Shown here: positions 25,860 to 34,433 of the stretch, piece by piece
Layout of the letters: each line of letters begins with the position of its first letter
Position numbering within the stretch: position 1 is the stretch's first letter
DNA from: Oerskovia enterophila
GTDB lineage: Bacteria; Actinomycetota; Actinomycetes; Actinomycetales; Cellulomonadaceae
Reading direction: 5' to 3'
DNA: 64,000 bases
NCBI RefSeq assembly: GCF_001692445.1
Contig: NZ_MAQA01000006.1
Location: 50,907 to 114,906 of the forward strand
The notes under the pieces: generated by a model
Seen by the model: only the letters and a program-made list of their open reading frames with translations
Told to the model about the DNA's origin: nothing
Database searches by the model: none
Translations under genes and position numbers: made by a program

Positions 25860-26713
25860 GCGCACGCGACGCGGTGCTCGTCCCGGCGCGGGCGCTGCAC
25901 GACGAGGTGGCGGCGGGCACGGGCGACCTGGTCCTGCTCGACGTCCGCTGGGCGCTCGGTGTCACGGACGGCCACGAGCAGTACCTCGCAGGGCACCTGC
26001 CCGGCGCGGTGTTCGTGGACCTCGAGACCGAGCTGGCCGCTCCGCCGTCGCCCGAGCGGGGGCGGCACCCGCTCCCGGACCTCGCCGACCTCGAGGCGGC
26101 AGCACGCCGCTGGGGCGTGCGCGCGGGCTCCCGGGTCGTCGCGTACGACGTGGTGGGCGCCACGTCGGCCGCCCGCGTCTGGTGGCTCCTGCGGTGGGCG
26201 GGTCTCGCCGACGTCCGCCTCCTCGACGGCGGCCTCGGTGCGTGGACCGGCGCGGGCTTCGCGCTCGAGCAGGGCGAGGTCGTCCCCGTCCCGGGGGACG
26301 TCGTCCTGTCGGAGGGCGAGCTCCTCACGCTCACGCCCGACGACGCAGCGCACCTGGCGTCGTCGGGCGCGGGACTGCTCCTGGACGCCCGCGCGGGCGA
26401 GCGCTTCCGGGGCGAGGTCGAGCCCGTGGACCCGCGTGCGGGGCACGTGCCGGGAGCCGTGAGCGCCCCGACCGTCCAGAACCTGGGGCCCGACGGCCGG
26501 TTCCTCGGCGAGGACGCGCTGCGCGAGCGCTTCGAGGCGCTCGGGGTGCGCGCCGACGGTGAGCAGCACGTCGGTGTCTACTGCGGGTCCGGGGTCACGG
26601 CCGCGCACGAGGTCGCGGCCCTCGCCACGCTGGGGGTCGACGCCGCGCTCTACGCGGGCTCGTGGTCCCAGTGGTCCAACGACGAGACCCGCCCGGTGGC
26701 CACGGGGGCCTGA
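25856..26713 (+). CDS. thiosulfate/3-mercaptopyruvate sulfurtransferase, two rhodanese domains
   Basis: A 285-residue tandem rhodanese. The first domain (about 10-125) has LDVRWALG and GHLPGAVFVDLETELA. The second (about 155-285) carries the active-site cysteine in YCGSGVTAAHE; DARAGERFRGEVEPVDPRAGHVPGAV precedes it. The six-residue loop CGSGVT is closer to 3-mercaptopyruvate sulfurtransferases than to thiosulfate types, so SseA-like activity is the better guess. The GTG start overlaps the rimI stop by 4 nt, placing it at the end of the alr-tsaE-tsaB-rimI transcript. Confidence 0.9.
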   Translation: MSARDAVLVPARALHDEVAAGTGDLVLLDVRWALGVTDGHEQYLAGHLPGAVFVDLETELAAPPSPERGRHPLPDLADLEAAARRWGVRAGSRVVAYDVVGATSAARVWWLLRWAGLADVRLLDGGLGAWTGAGFALEQGEVVPVPGDVVLSEGELLTLTPDDAAHLASSGAGLLLDARAGERFRGEVEPVDPRAGHVPGAVSAPTVQNLGPDGRFLGEDALRERFEALGVRADGEQHVGVYCGSGVTAAHEVAALATLGVDAALYAGSWSQWSNDETRPVATGA

Positions 26714-26790
26714 CCGGACGGGTCTCGGGTCGTGCTCGGCACCGCGACGCGCGGGGCGTCGGAGCACGGGTCACGCGGTGCCGCGGTACC

Positions 26791-27432
26791 TCAGAGGGTC
26801 TGCGACGCCTGCTCGAACGTGAGGCGCGTCTGGCGCGGGTAGGTCGCGCCCTCGCCGGCCGGGGTGCCGACGTTGATGACGACGAGCGACTTCCAGCCGT
26901 TCTCGCCGAAGAACTCGGCGTCGATGCCGGCCGCGTCGAACCCGCCCATGGGACCGACGTGCAGACCGGCAGCGCGCAGGCCCACGATGAAGTAGCCGAC
27001 CTGGATCAGCGCGGACGTGCGCGACATCCCGGCGCGCGTCTCCTCACCGGCGGCCTCGAAGTTCTCCTTGGCGCCCTCCATGTGCGGGGCGAGGACCGGG
27101 AGGAACTCGTGGAAGTTCGTGTCGGCCGCTGCGACGATCGTGAGCGGCGCGGCGAGGGTCTTGGCCTTGTTGCCGTCCGCCATGTGCTCGACCAGGCGCG
27201 CACGGGCCTCGGGGTCACGAACCACGAGGAGGCGCAGCGGCACGGTGTTCATGGCGGTCGGTCCCCAGCGGACCAGGTCGTAGGCGGCCTGGATCTTCTC
27301 GTCCGGCACGGCCTCGTCCTCGAACGCGTGGACGGTGCGGGCCTCGCGGAACAGCAGGTCGGCGGTCGAGGCGTCGATCTCGAGCAGGTCGTCGAAGGCG
27401 GCGTCGATGGGGGTGAAGGTCTCTGTGCTCAT
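26791..27432 (-). CDS. nitroreductase-family protein, malonic semialdehyde reductase (RutE)-like
   Basis: A 213-residue FMN-dependent nitroreductase-fold protein. FREARTVHAFEDEAVPDE, YDLVRWGPTAMNTVPLRLLVVRD, LTIVAAADTNFHEFLP, ALIQVGYFIVGLRAAGLHVGPMGGFDAAGID and LVVINVGTP match the RutE/HadB branch, which reduces malonic semialdehyde to 3-hydroxypropionate with NAD(P)H. No other rut genes are nearby, so the pyrimidine-catabolism role is unproven. It lies antisense between the sulfurtransferase gene and tsaD. A TTGA-N4-TCAA dyad sits just upstream of its start codon. Confidence 0.86.
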   Translation of the reverse strand: MSTETFTPIDAAFDDLLEIDASTADLLFREARTVHAFEDEAVPDEKIQAAYDLVRWGPTAMNTVPLRLLVVRDPEARARLVEHMADGNKAKTLAAPLTIVAAADTNFHEFLPVLAPHMEGAKENFEAAGEETRAGMSRTSALIQVGYFIVGLRAAGLHVGPMGGFDAAGIDAEFFGENGWKSLVVINVGTPAGEGATYPRQTRLTFEQASQTL

Positions 27433-27443
27433 GCCTCGGTCAA

Positions 27444-27461
27444 CAGTTGAAGGATCAATCA
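27444..27461. promoter_or_regulatory. candidate MarR-type operator upstream of the nitroreductase gene
   Basis: CAGTTGAAGGATCAATCA contains GTTGA and TCAAT half-sites separated by AGGA, 11 nt upstream of the ATG. The same arrangement, more perfect, lies before yceI at 54864-54881. Confidence 0.5.
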
Positions 27462-27536
27462 CTCTTCCCGATCCGGGCCGTGACGTGCGACACAGCGCAG
27501 GGGGCTCCCGTCGCACGACGACCCCTGCGGCACGAC

Positions 27537-27542
27537 TACGCT
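27537..27542 (+). promoter_or_regulatory. -10 element of leaderless tsaD
   Basis: TACGCT lies 7 nt before the ATG at 27550. Confidence 0.4.
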
Positions 27543-27549
27543 GGGAACC

Positions 27550-28620
<1,071 letters not shown>

Positions 28621-28665
28621 TCTGCCCCGACGACCGTCACGGGACGAGCCGTGCGGGACGCCGCG

Positions 28666-29415
28666 TCAGCGGGCGGCGCGCAGCACGAACGTGACGTCGC
28701 TCGCGTCGTGGGCGGCCGGGTGGCCGTCGTCGTCCTGGACGTCGACGACCTCGAGCCCTGCTGCCCGGGCCAGCTCCCGGAAGCCGTCGCGGGAGTACCA
28801 GTGGATGGTCCACACGCGCTCGTCGACCGTGCTCAGCCCGTCCAGGACCCGCTCGTAGCGCAGCGTGCTGCGCTGGACCCGGGTCTTCTCGTCGCGCTCC
28901 TCGGCAGTGACCCCGACGCGCAGGACCGCACCGTCGTCGCGCGTCGTCCCGCGGGCCAGGCCGAGCTGCTCGGTCGGCGTCGGCGACGGGACGAAGAGCG
29001 GGACGAGCGCGGTGCCGTCGGGGGTCAGGTGGGTCCGGATGCGGCGCAGCGCGGCGAGGGCGGTGTCGTCGTCCGGCAGCAGGTTGAACGTGGGTCCCGC
29101 GAGGAAGATCGAGCGGAAGCTCCGGTCGAGGTCGAGCTCCTCCATGCGCTGGTGGTGCACCACGACGTCGATCCCCTCCCGTGCCGCGAGCTCGCGGCAC
29201 CGGGCGAGCATGTCGGCCGACGAGTCCACGCCCTCGACGTCGAGGGCGAGCGCGCGCAGCGCGAGGAGCGGGTCCCCGTCCCCGCACCCGAGCTCGAGGG
29301 CCGGCTCGCCCGAGTCCAGGACGAAGCGCGCGTAGCGCTCGGGGTCCTCATGACCCGACTTCAGGGGCGAGTAGAGCTCGACGACGAGTCCGGTGTAGAA
29401 GTCCGCGGGATCCAT
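28666..29415 (-). CDS. class I SAM-dependent methyltransferase
   Basis: A 249-residue soluble Rossmann methyltransferase. Motif I is ALELGCGDGDPLLALRA near residue 38, followed by VEGVDSSADMLARCRE (motif II Asp) and IFLAGPTFNLLPDDDTALAALRRIRTHLTPDGT. The tail has WYSRDGFRELARAAGLEVVDV, common in small-molecule methyltransferases. MDPADFYTGLVVELYSPL at the N-terminus is a frequent start in this group. Substrate unknown. It ends 45 nt from the tsaD stop, so the two genes converge. Confidence 0.85.
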   Translation of the reverse strand: MDPADFYTGLVVELYSPLKSGHEDPERYARFVLDSGEPALELGCGDGDPLLALRALALDVEGVDSSADMLARCRELAAREGIDVVVHHQRMEELDLDRSFRSIFLAGPTFNLLPDDDTALAALRRIRTHLTPDGTALVPLFVPSPTPTEQLGLARGTTRDDGAVLRVGVTAEERDEKTRVQRSTLRYERVLDGLSTVDERVWTIHWYSRDGFRELARAAGLEVVDVQDDDGHPAAHDASDVTFVLRAAR

Positions 29416-29535
29416 GCGCCCATGCTCTCAGCCACCGCCACCGAATCGTTCGGACCCCCGGGCGGGGCGCGCGGGTGGACTTGATACCGTGCCACCTGGC
29501 CGACGCGACCGCCGCGGGGGCAGTACGGAGAGCTC

Positions 29536-30771
29536 ATGGACCCCGCCCGACCCGGCCCGGCAGGACCGGCGTACCCGGGCCCGCCGTCGGGGTCGGTGCC
29601 CGCGCCGCCCGGCAGCGCCGCCGCCGCGTGGCAGAGCGCGCAGGCGTGGCACGCGTACGCACGCACCCAGGCCGGGCCGGCCCAGCAGCACGCCCTGGCA
29701 GCGTCGGCGCACTGGTTCGCGGTGCACCGCACGCTCGCCGCCCAGGAGTCCGCGCGAGCCGGCTGGGCAGCGCACCCGACGCCCCCTGCGGTGGCACCGA
29801 CCGGGCTGGCACCTGCACCGGGGCCGTCGTCGGCCGCCGGCCCGGCCTGGGGCACAGCCGGTCACCACGGGCCCCCGGCCCCTGCTGCACCCCCGGGATA
29901 CCCTGCCCCCGGCGCGCCGCAGCCCCCGCGCCGCCGAGGGCCCGCGCTCGTCGGAACCTTCGTCGCGATCGTCGGCGTCCTGGTGCTGATCGGCATGGTC
30001 CTCGGCGTGGTGCGGTCCGCGCAGCAGGGCCTCGCCGAGGTGTTCGACAACCCCGCGCCGACCGTCCCGGCGATCGACGGCTGGGTCGCGCCCGAGCCGG
30101 TCCCGGAGCCCGCCACGGACCAGGTCCCCGCGACGGGCGACGTCGACCCGGCTCCGGGCGACCTCACCGCGGACGGGACGGACCTCCCACCCGGCGCGGG
30201 CATGGAGGAACGATGGAAGCAGGGCGAGTACGCGCTGCCCGTGCCGGACGACCTGCTCACGGCTTCCCCCGGTACCCCCTTCGCGCCCGGTCAGCCCGAC
30301 CCGACGCGATGGCTCGTCGACCTCAACGCGGCCAACGAGGGCCTGCGTGTGGTGTTCACCGACGACAGCACGTACAACTGCGGCATGGACTGGATCGTCG
30401 AGCGCGACATGCGCGAGTCGGGCGTCGCGGGGTGCTACGACCCCGACTACCCGACGACCCTGTTCATGTACTGGGGACCCGAGGCGAGCGCCGCGGCGAA
30501 GGAGTTCGTGCTCGCGCACGAGCTCTCGCACCTCATGCAGTGGTGGCACCGGTTCGACGTCGTCCAGTCCGCGGGCGACGCAGGACTGCGGGACGACGAG
30601 GACTGGAAGACGGTCGTCGAGTCGGACGCGACCTGCCGCGTCCTGTCCTGGGGCGGCTACTCGCAGGAGGTCGCGGACAGCTCGTCGTCGCCGTGCACGG
30701 CCCCCGACTGGTCCGAGGACTGGCTCGCCGAGCAGGCTGCGGCACGCGGGGTCACGATCACGGACTACTGA
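29536..30771 (+). CDS. membrane-anchored HExxH protein, putative metallopeptidase
   Basis: A 411-residue protein of unknown function. Residues 1-133 are a cytoplasmic Pro/Ala/Gly-rich region with Trp/His-Ala repeats (AWQSAQAWHAYARTQ). A single membrane helix lies at about 136-159 after PRRRG, giving a type II or Nin-Cout topology. A linker of about 100 residues leads to an exported domain with four cysteines (two in YNCGMDWIVE and GVAGCYDP) and the zinc-type motif AHELSHLMQWW (His328, Glu329, His332). The third zinc ligand is not obvious, so peptidase activity is an inference. An N-terminal DUF-like module of this type is frequent in actinobacteria. Confidence 0.65.
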   Translation: MDPARPGPAGPAYPGPPSGSVPAPPGSAAAAWQSAQAWHAYARTQAGPAQQHALAASAHWFAVHRTLAAQESARAGWAAHPTPPAVAPTGLAPAPGPSSAAGPAWGTAGHHGPPAPAAPPGYPAPGAPQPPRRRGPALVGTFVAIVGVLVLIGMVLGVVRSAQQGLAEVFDNPAPTVPAIDGWVAPEPVPEPATDQVPATGDVDPAPGDLTADGTDLPPGAGMEERWKQGEYALPVPDDLLTASPGTPFAPGQPDPTRWLVDLNAANEGLRVVFTDDSTYNCGMDWIVERDMRESGVAGCYDPDYPTTLFMYWGPEASAAAKEFVLAHELSHLMQWWHRFDVVQSAGDAGLRDDEDWKTVVESDATCRVLSWGGYSQEVADSSSSPCTAPDWSEDWLAEQAAARGVTITDY

Positions 30772-30773
30772 CC

Positions 30774-30794
30774 GGGCGCACCCGAGGTGCGCTC
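30774..30794 (+). terminator. hairpin after the metallopeptidase-like gene
   Basis: GCGCACC (30776-30782) pairs with GGTGCGC (30786-30792) around CGA, extended by one G-T and one G-C pair. It begins 3 nt after the stop, where the GCS2 gene converges. Confidence 0.55.
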
Positions 30795-30814
30795 CGGCGT
30801 CGGGCACGTCGCGG

Positions 30815-31951
30815 CTACAGCGGGCGACCCGCCCGCATCTCCGCGACGAGCGCGCGCACCACGGCGTCCAGCTCGCCGCCGTTGCGCCGCGCCACGGCCC
30901 GCTGCCGCTGGTACGACGCGCCACGGCGCAGGATCACGCGGACGTCGTCGAGCTCCTGGAGACAGCCGAGCCGGGCTGCGACGGGCTCGAGCTCGACGAG
31001 CAGCTTGGCCACGGCCTCGGTCACGAGCTCCTCGTTGCCCGCCCGGTCGAGGATGATGATCGCGTCCATCCCGTACCGGGCCGAGCGCCACTTGTTCTCC
31101 TGGGCGAACCAGGCCGGGATGGTCGGGAGCTCCTTGCCCTGGTCGAGCAGCGTCGAGAGGTGCTCGACCAGGCAGTGGTTGAGCGCCGCGAGCGCGAGGA
31201 CCTCGGTGAGGTTGGTCGCGCCGTCGCAGATGCGGGTCTCGAGCGTCCCGAACCGCGGCGACGGGCGCAGGTCCCAGCGGACCTCGTCGAACTGGTCGAT
31301 CACGCCCGTGTGGATCATGTCCCCGACGTAGCCCTCGAGCTGCTCCCAGGTCTCGAACTGGAAGCCCAGGCCGGCCGTCGGCAGCTGCTGGAACATGAGC
31401 GCGCGGTTCGACGCGTAGCCCGTGTCCTTGCCGCCCCAGAACGGCGACGAGGCCGAGAGCGACTGCAGGTGCGCGAAGTACCCGAGCATGGCTCGCGAGA
31501 TGGGCAGCACCTTGCTGCGGTCCTCGATCCCGACGTGCACGTGCACGCCGTAGATGAGCATCTGGCGGCCCCACCACTGGGTGCGGTCGATGAGCGTCGC
31601 GTAGCGCTGCTTGTCGGTGACCTTCTGCTGGGCCCAGCGCGCGAACGGGTGCGTGCCCGCGCTCATGAGCTCGACGCGCAGCGGGTCGGTCAGGACGCGG
31701 ATCTCCTCGATCGCGGCCTCGAGGTCGCGGCCGGCGTCGCCGACCGTGCGGCACACCCCGCTCACGACCTCGACCGTGTTGAGCAGCAGCTCCTGGCGGA
31801 TGTGCGGGTGCTGCGAGCCGTCGGTGGGCTCGACGGCGTCGAGCACGGTCTGGGCGACCTGGCGCAGGTCGCCCGAGTCCTTGTCGACGAGCGCGAGCTC
31901 CCACTCGATGCCGACGGACGAACGCTCGGACCGGGCGAAGGGAAGGTGCAC
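30815..31951 (-). CDS. GCS2-family carboxylate-amine ligase (YbdK-like glutamate--cysteine ligase)
   Basis: A 378-residue ATP-grasp-like ligase. SVGIEWELALVDKDSGDL, QELLLNTVEVVSGVC, SAGTHPFARW, YGVHVHVGIEDRSKVLPI, RWDLRPSPRFGTLETRICD and ENKWRSARYGMDAI are the landmarks of the GCS2 family, whose members join glutamate and cysteine weakly or other carboxylates and amines. It may feed gamma-glutamylcysteine to ergothioneine or be a generic ligase; mycothiol-producing actinobacteria do not need glutathione. The GTG start lies 3 nt after the stop of the upstream methyltransferase, so the two are co-transcribed. Confidence 0.88.
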   Translation of the reverse strand: MHLPFARSERSSVGIEWELALVDKDSGDLRQVAQTVLDAVEPTDGSQHPHIRQELLLNTVEVVSGVCRTVGDAGRDLEAAIEEIRVLTDPLRVELMSAGTHPFARWAQQKVTDKQRYATLIDRTQWWGRQMLIYGVHVHVGIEDRSKVLPISRAMLGYFAHLQSLSASSPFWGGKDTGYASNRALMFQQLPTAGLGFQFETWEQLEGYVGDMIHTGVIDQFDEVRWDLRPSPRFGTLETRICDGATNLTEVLALAALNHCLVEHLSTLLDQGKELPTIPAWFAQENKWRSARYGMDAIIILDRAGNEELVTEAVAKLLVELEPVAARLGCLQELDDVRVILRRGASYQRQRAVARRNGGELDAVVRALVAEMRAGRPL

Positions 31952-31954
31952 CGA

Positions 31955-33253
31955 TCAGCCCCTTTCAGGAGGCGTGGGGGAGTCGAGGATGTTCGTGCCG
32001 TCGGGCCGGATCAACGGTTCGACGACCAGGACCTGCTGCGAGCCGGCGATCCGGGTGAGGACGACGGTCGCCTCCGCGGTGCCGCGGAGGTCGAGCTGCT
32101 TGCGGAGCTGTTCGGGCACGACGGCCGTGCCCCGTTTCTTGATGGTCAGGCGTCCCACGCCACGCTCGCGCAGGTAGGCCTTGAGCTTCTTGAGGCTGAA
32201 GGGCATGACGTCCAGGACGCGGTACCCGGTCGCGAGATCGGCACTGTCGGCGCTGCCGACCGCCGCGCGCGGCGCGGGGGAGTCCGTGGTCACGTAGGCG
32301 ATGGTCCGGTCGAGCAGGCGCCCGCCCAGCTCCGCTGCGGCCTGGGCGACGAGCCCGGCGCGGATGATCGCGCCGTCGGGCTCGTACAGGTAGTGCCCGA
32401 CGGCGCCCACGTCGGGGACGAGCTCGTCGTCGCCCTGGGAGTGGCGCAGGGTGCGCGACGTGGTGCGGCGCGTGCCGTCGTCGTCCGTGACGGTCCGCAG
32501 GACCAGCGCGGTGCGCCCGGGCCCCTCGGGGGCGAGCGGGCCGAACCACAGCGCGGCCTCGACCACGTCGCCGTCGACCGAGACCCACTGGGTCTCGGCG
32601 TCGGTCGGCAGACCCGCGTGCGGGATGCCGGGGCCGACCTTGATGCCGACCGCGGGCACGACCGAGCGCAGGGCCCAGACGTCGTCGAGCGGGGGAGCGT
32701 ACGAGCGCGGGTCGAAGATCCGGGTGCCCGAGCGGGTGCGGCGCGCGGGGTCGGCGAACACGCCGTCGACGCCCTCGGCGGCCAGGTCGATGCTCAGGCC
32801 GTCCGCGTGACGGACCTCCGCCTCGGGGAAGTGGCGCAGGTTGACGGTGGCGATCGACGCGGTGACCTCGTCGATGTCCGTCGCGAGCACGCGCAGACCG
32901 GTCCCGGCGAACGTCATGGAGTCGGCACCGATGCCGCACGTCAGGTCGGCGACCTTGGTCACCCCGGCCGCGTGGTACCGCTGCGCGTGGCGCGCGGCGA
33001 CCACGAGCCGCGTGGCCTGCTCGAGGCCGTCCTGGGTGAAGAGCATGCCGTCCGCGAACGTGTCGAACTTCAGGTGCGCCTTGGCGCGCAGGCGCGACTG
33101 GGTGAGGGCCGCCGCGGCGAGCTCCGGGTCGACCCCCTTGGCCCGCAGGCCGGTCGCGAGCACCATGGCCTGTCGCTCGTCGTACGGGGGGAGCGCGTTG
33201 AGGAGCGCCCACCCGGTGGGGCTGAGCAGCTTGGTCAGTGCCGACGCGTCCAT
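31955..33253 (-). CDS. SAM-dependent methyltransferase with THUMP-like C-terminus
   Basis: A 432-residue protein of the actinobacterial class I methyltransferase/THUMP-like family. Motif I is VADLTCGIGADSMTFAG near residue 100, followed by LATDIDEVTASIATVNLRHF and VDGVFADPARRTRSGTRIFDP, an (D/N)PP(Y/F)-like DPARR. The C-terminal part (LKKLKAYLRERGVGRLTIKKRGTAV) is the THUMP-like module. An RNA substrate is likely but not known. The first gene of a two-gene operon with the GCS2 ligase, divergent from groES with the CIRCE element in between. Confidence 0.85.
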   Translation of the reverse strand: MDASALTKLLSPTGWALLNALPPYDERQAMVLATGLRAKGVDPELAAAALTQSRLRAKAHLKFDTFADGMLFTQDGLEQATRLVVAARHAQRYHAAGVTKVADLTCGIGADSMTFAGTGLRVLATDIDEVTASIATVNLRHFPEAEVRHADGLSIDLAAEGVDGVFADPARRTRSGTRIFDPRSYAPPLDDVWALRSVVPAVGIKVGPGIPHAGLPTDAETQWVSVDGDVVEAALWFGPLAPEGPGRTALVLRTVTDDDGTRRTTSRTLRHSQGDDELVPDVGAVGHYLYEPDGAIIRAGLVAQAAAELGGRLLDRTIAYVTTDSPAPRAAVGSADSADLATGYRVLDVMPFSLKKLKAYLRERGVGRLTIKKRGTAVVPEQLRKQLDLRGTAEATVVLTRIAGSQQVLVVEPLIRPDGTNILDSPTPPERG

Positions 33254-33281
33254 GCGTCGATCTTTCCACGCCCGGCACGCG

Positions 33282-33308
33282 TTGGCACTCGCCTTGACCG
33301 AGTGCTAA
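33282..33308 (+). promoter_or_regulatory. CIRCE operator (HrcA binding site)
   Basis: TTGGCACTC (33282-33290), a 9-nt spacer and GAGTGCTAA (33300-33308) match the CIRCE consensus TTAGCACTC-N9-GAGTGCTAA with one mismatch. The -35 box TTGACC lies inside the spacer, so HrcA binding would block polymerase. Confidence 0.95.
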
Positions 33309-33322
33309 TGCGGACCTAGATT
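33294..33322 (+). promoter_or_regulatory. groES heat-shock promoter
   Basis: -35 TTGACC at 33294-33299 and -10 TAGATT at 33317-33322 with 17-bp spacing, giving a leader of about 130 nt to groES. It overlaps CIRCE. Confidence 0.85.
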
Positions 33323-33460
33323 GTGCGTAGGACGTTCAGGCCCTCGGGCGTGGACGAACACCAGAGCGACACCCGCCGGTCCGGCACCCGCGACGACGGA
33401 CGGCAGGCAGCGCTCGACACTCATCCGTTGCAGTTCTCATAGCGAAAGGGGAGGTCCGAC

Positions 33461-33757
33461 GTGTCGGTCCCCATCAAGCCGCTCGAGGACCGGATCGTCG
33501 TGAAGGCCCTCGAGGCCGAGACCACGACCGCATCCGGCCTGGTCATTCCGGACACCGCCAAGGAGAAGCCCCAGGAGGGCGAGGTCCTGGCCGTTGGTCC
33601 GGGTCGTATCGACGACAACGGCAACCGCGTCCCCCTGGACGTCGTCGTCGGCGACAAGGTCATCTACAGCAAGTACGGCGGCACCGAGGTCAAGTACGGG
33701 GGCCAGGAGTACCTGGTGCTCTCCGCGCGCGACATCCTCGCCGTGGTCGTCGCCTGA
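33461..33757 (+). CDS. groES: co-chaperonin GroES
   Basis: GroES caps the GroEL folding chamber. The 98-residue protein has the mobile loop [19 protein letters not shown] (residues about 17-35), [12 protein letters not shown] and [36 protein letters not shown] start with GGGGAGG just upstream. It is followed by an 18-bp terminator and then by whiB on the other strand, so groEL is not in this operon; the chaperonin must be encoded elsewhere. Expression should be induced by heat through HrcA. Confidence 0.98.
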   Translation: MSVPIKPLEDRIVVKALEAETTTASGLVIPDTAKEKPQEGEVLAVGPGRIDDNGNRVPLDVVVGDKVIYSKYGGTEVKYGGQEYLVLSARDILAVVVA

Positions 33758-33786
33758 TCATCGGCTGACGGCTGGCAGCTGCCAGC

Positions 33787-33824
33787 ACGAAGGGCCCCGC
33801 AACCTCGGTTGCGGGGCCCTTCGT
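33787..33824 (+). terminator. terminator of monocistronic groES
   Basis: A perfect 18-bp stem (ACGAAGGGCCCCGCAACC at 33787-33804 with 33807-33824) and a 2-nt loop, 30 nt after the stop. Confidence 0.9.
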
Positions 33825-33935
33825 CATGTCAGGGGTCTGCTGGTTCCTCGGAGTGGTGCAGGTCGTGGTGAAGCTGGTCGTGGTGCGGGCCGACCGGGGC
33901 GTGGCGACCCGCAGGTCGCGCCCGGGGCCAGGCGG

Positions 33936-34223
33936 TCAGGCGGTCTTCGAGACCCCGGCCAGGATCGCGGAGCGCTCGTCCTCGCTGAGGCCGCCCCACA
34001 CGCCGTACGGCTCGCGGACCTTGAGCGACTGCTCGCGGCACTGCATCAGCACGGGGCACGAGGCGCAGATGGCCTTGGCTGCTTCCGCGCGGCGTCGTCG
34101 GGTGGAGCCTCGCTCGCCCTCCGGGTGGAAGAAGAGGGTGTCGTCCGCGTCGCGGCACGAGCCCTGGTACTGCCATTCCCACAGTTCCATCACCGGTCCG
34201 GGGAGCCTCGAGATCTCTGTCAT
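33936..34223 (-). CDS. WhiB-family iron-sulfur transcription factor (WhiB3/WhiD-like)
   Basis: WhiB proteins bind a 4Fe-4S cluster and the sigma factor. The 95-residue protein has the four cluster ligands Cys23, Cys53, Cys56 and Cys62 (ICASCPVLMQC) and the turn GVWGGLSEDER near residue 75. LPGPVMELWEWQYQGSC and FFHPEGERG are closest to the WhiB3/WhiD group, and the groES-linked locus is where whiB3 sits in mycobacteria. The ATG at 34223 is chosen because a consensus promoter ends 7 nt upstream of it. It should sense redox or nitric oxide and tune sigma-dependent genes. Confidence 0.93.
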   Translation of the reverse strand: MTEISRLPGPVMELWEWQYQGSCRDADDTLFFHPEGERGSTRRRRAEAAKAICASCPVLMQCREQSLKVREPYGVWGGLSEDERSAILAGVSKTA

Positions 34224-34226
34224 GTC

Positions 34227-34259
34227 GAACAACCTACAAGCGTTGCAGAAGTTGTTCAA
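34227..34259 (-). promoter_or_regulatory. whiB promoter with embedded inverted repeat
   Basis: -35 TTGAAC (34259 to 34254) and -10 TAGGTT (34236 to 34231) with 17-bp spacing; the -10 lies 7 nt before the whiB ATG. GAACAAC (34227-34233) and GTTGTTC (34251-34257) form a dyad spanning both boxes. Confidence 0.75.
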
Positions 34260-34421
34260 GTAGCAGGAGTGGATGAGTTTCTGACCGGCTTTGCCTCTGT
34301 GTGCACCGATTCACGGTGAACCTGGCGCGAACTACGGCGTTGTCCACTGTGTGACAGGACACACCTGGCTCGCGGACCGAGACACGCCGCGCCCGAAGTG
34401 GCGAGGGGGTGAGCCGGTCGG

Positions 34422-34427
34422 CAGAAT
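34422..34427 (+). promoter_or_regulatory. -10 element of the leaderless MerR-like gene
   Basis: CAGAAT lies 6 nt before the ATG at 34434. Confidence 0.4.
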
Positions 34428-34433
34428 CGGTGC

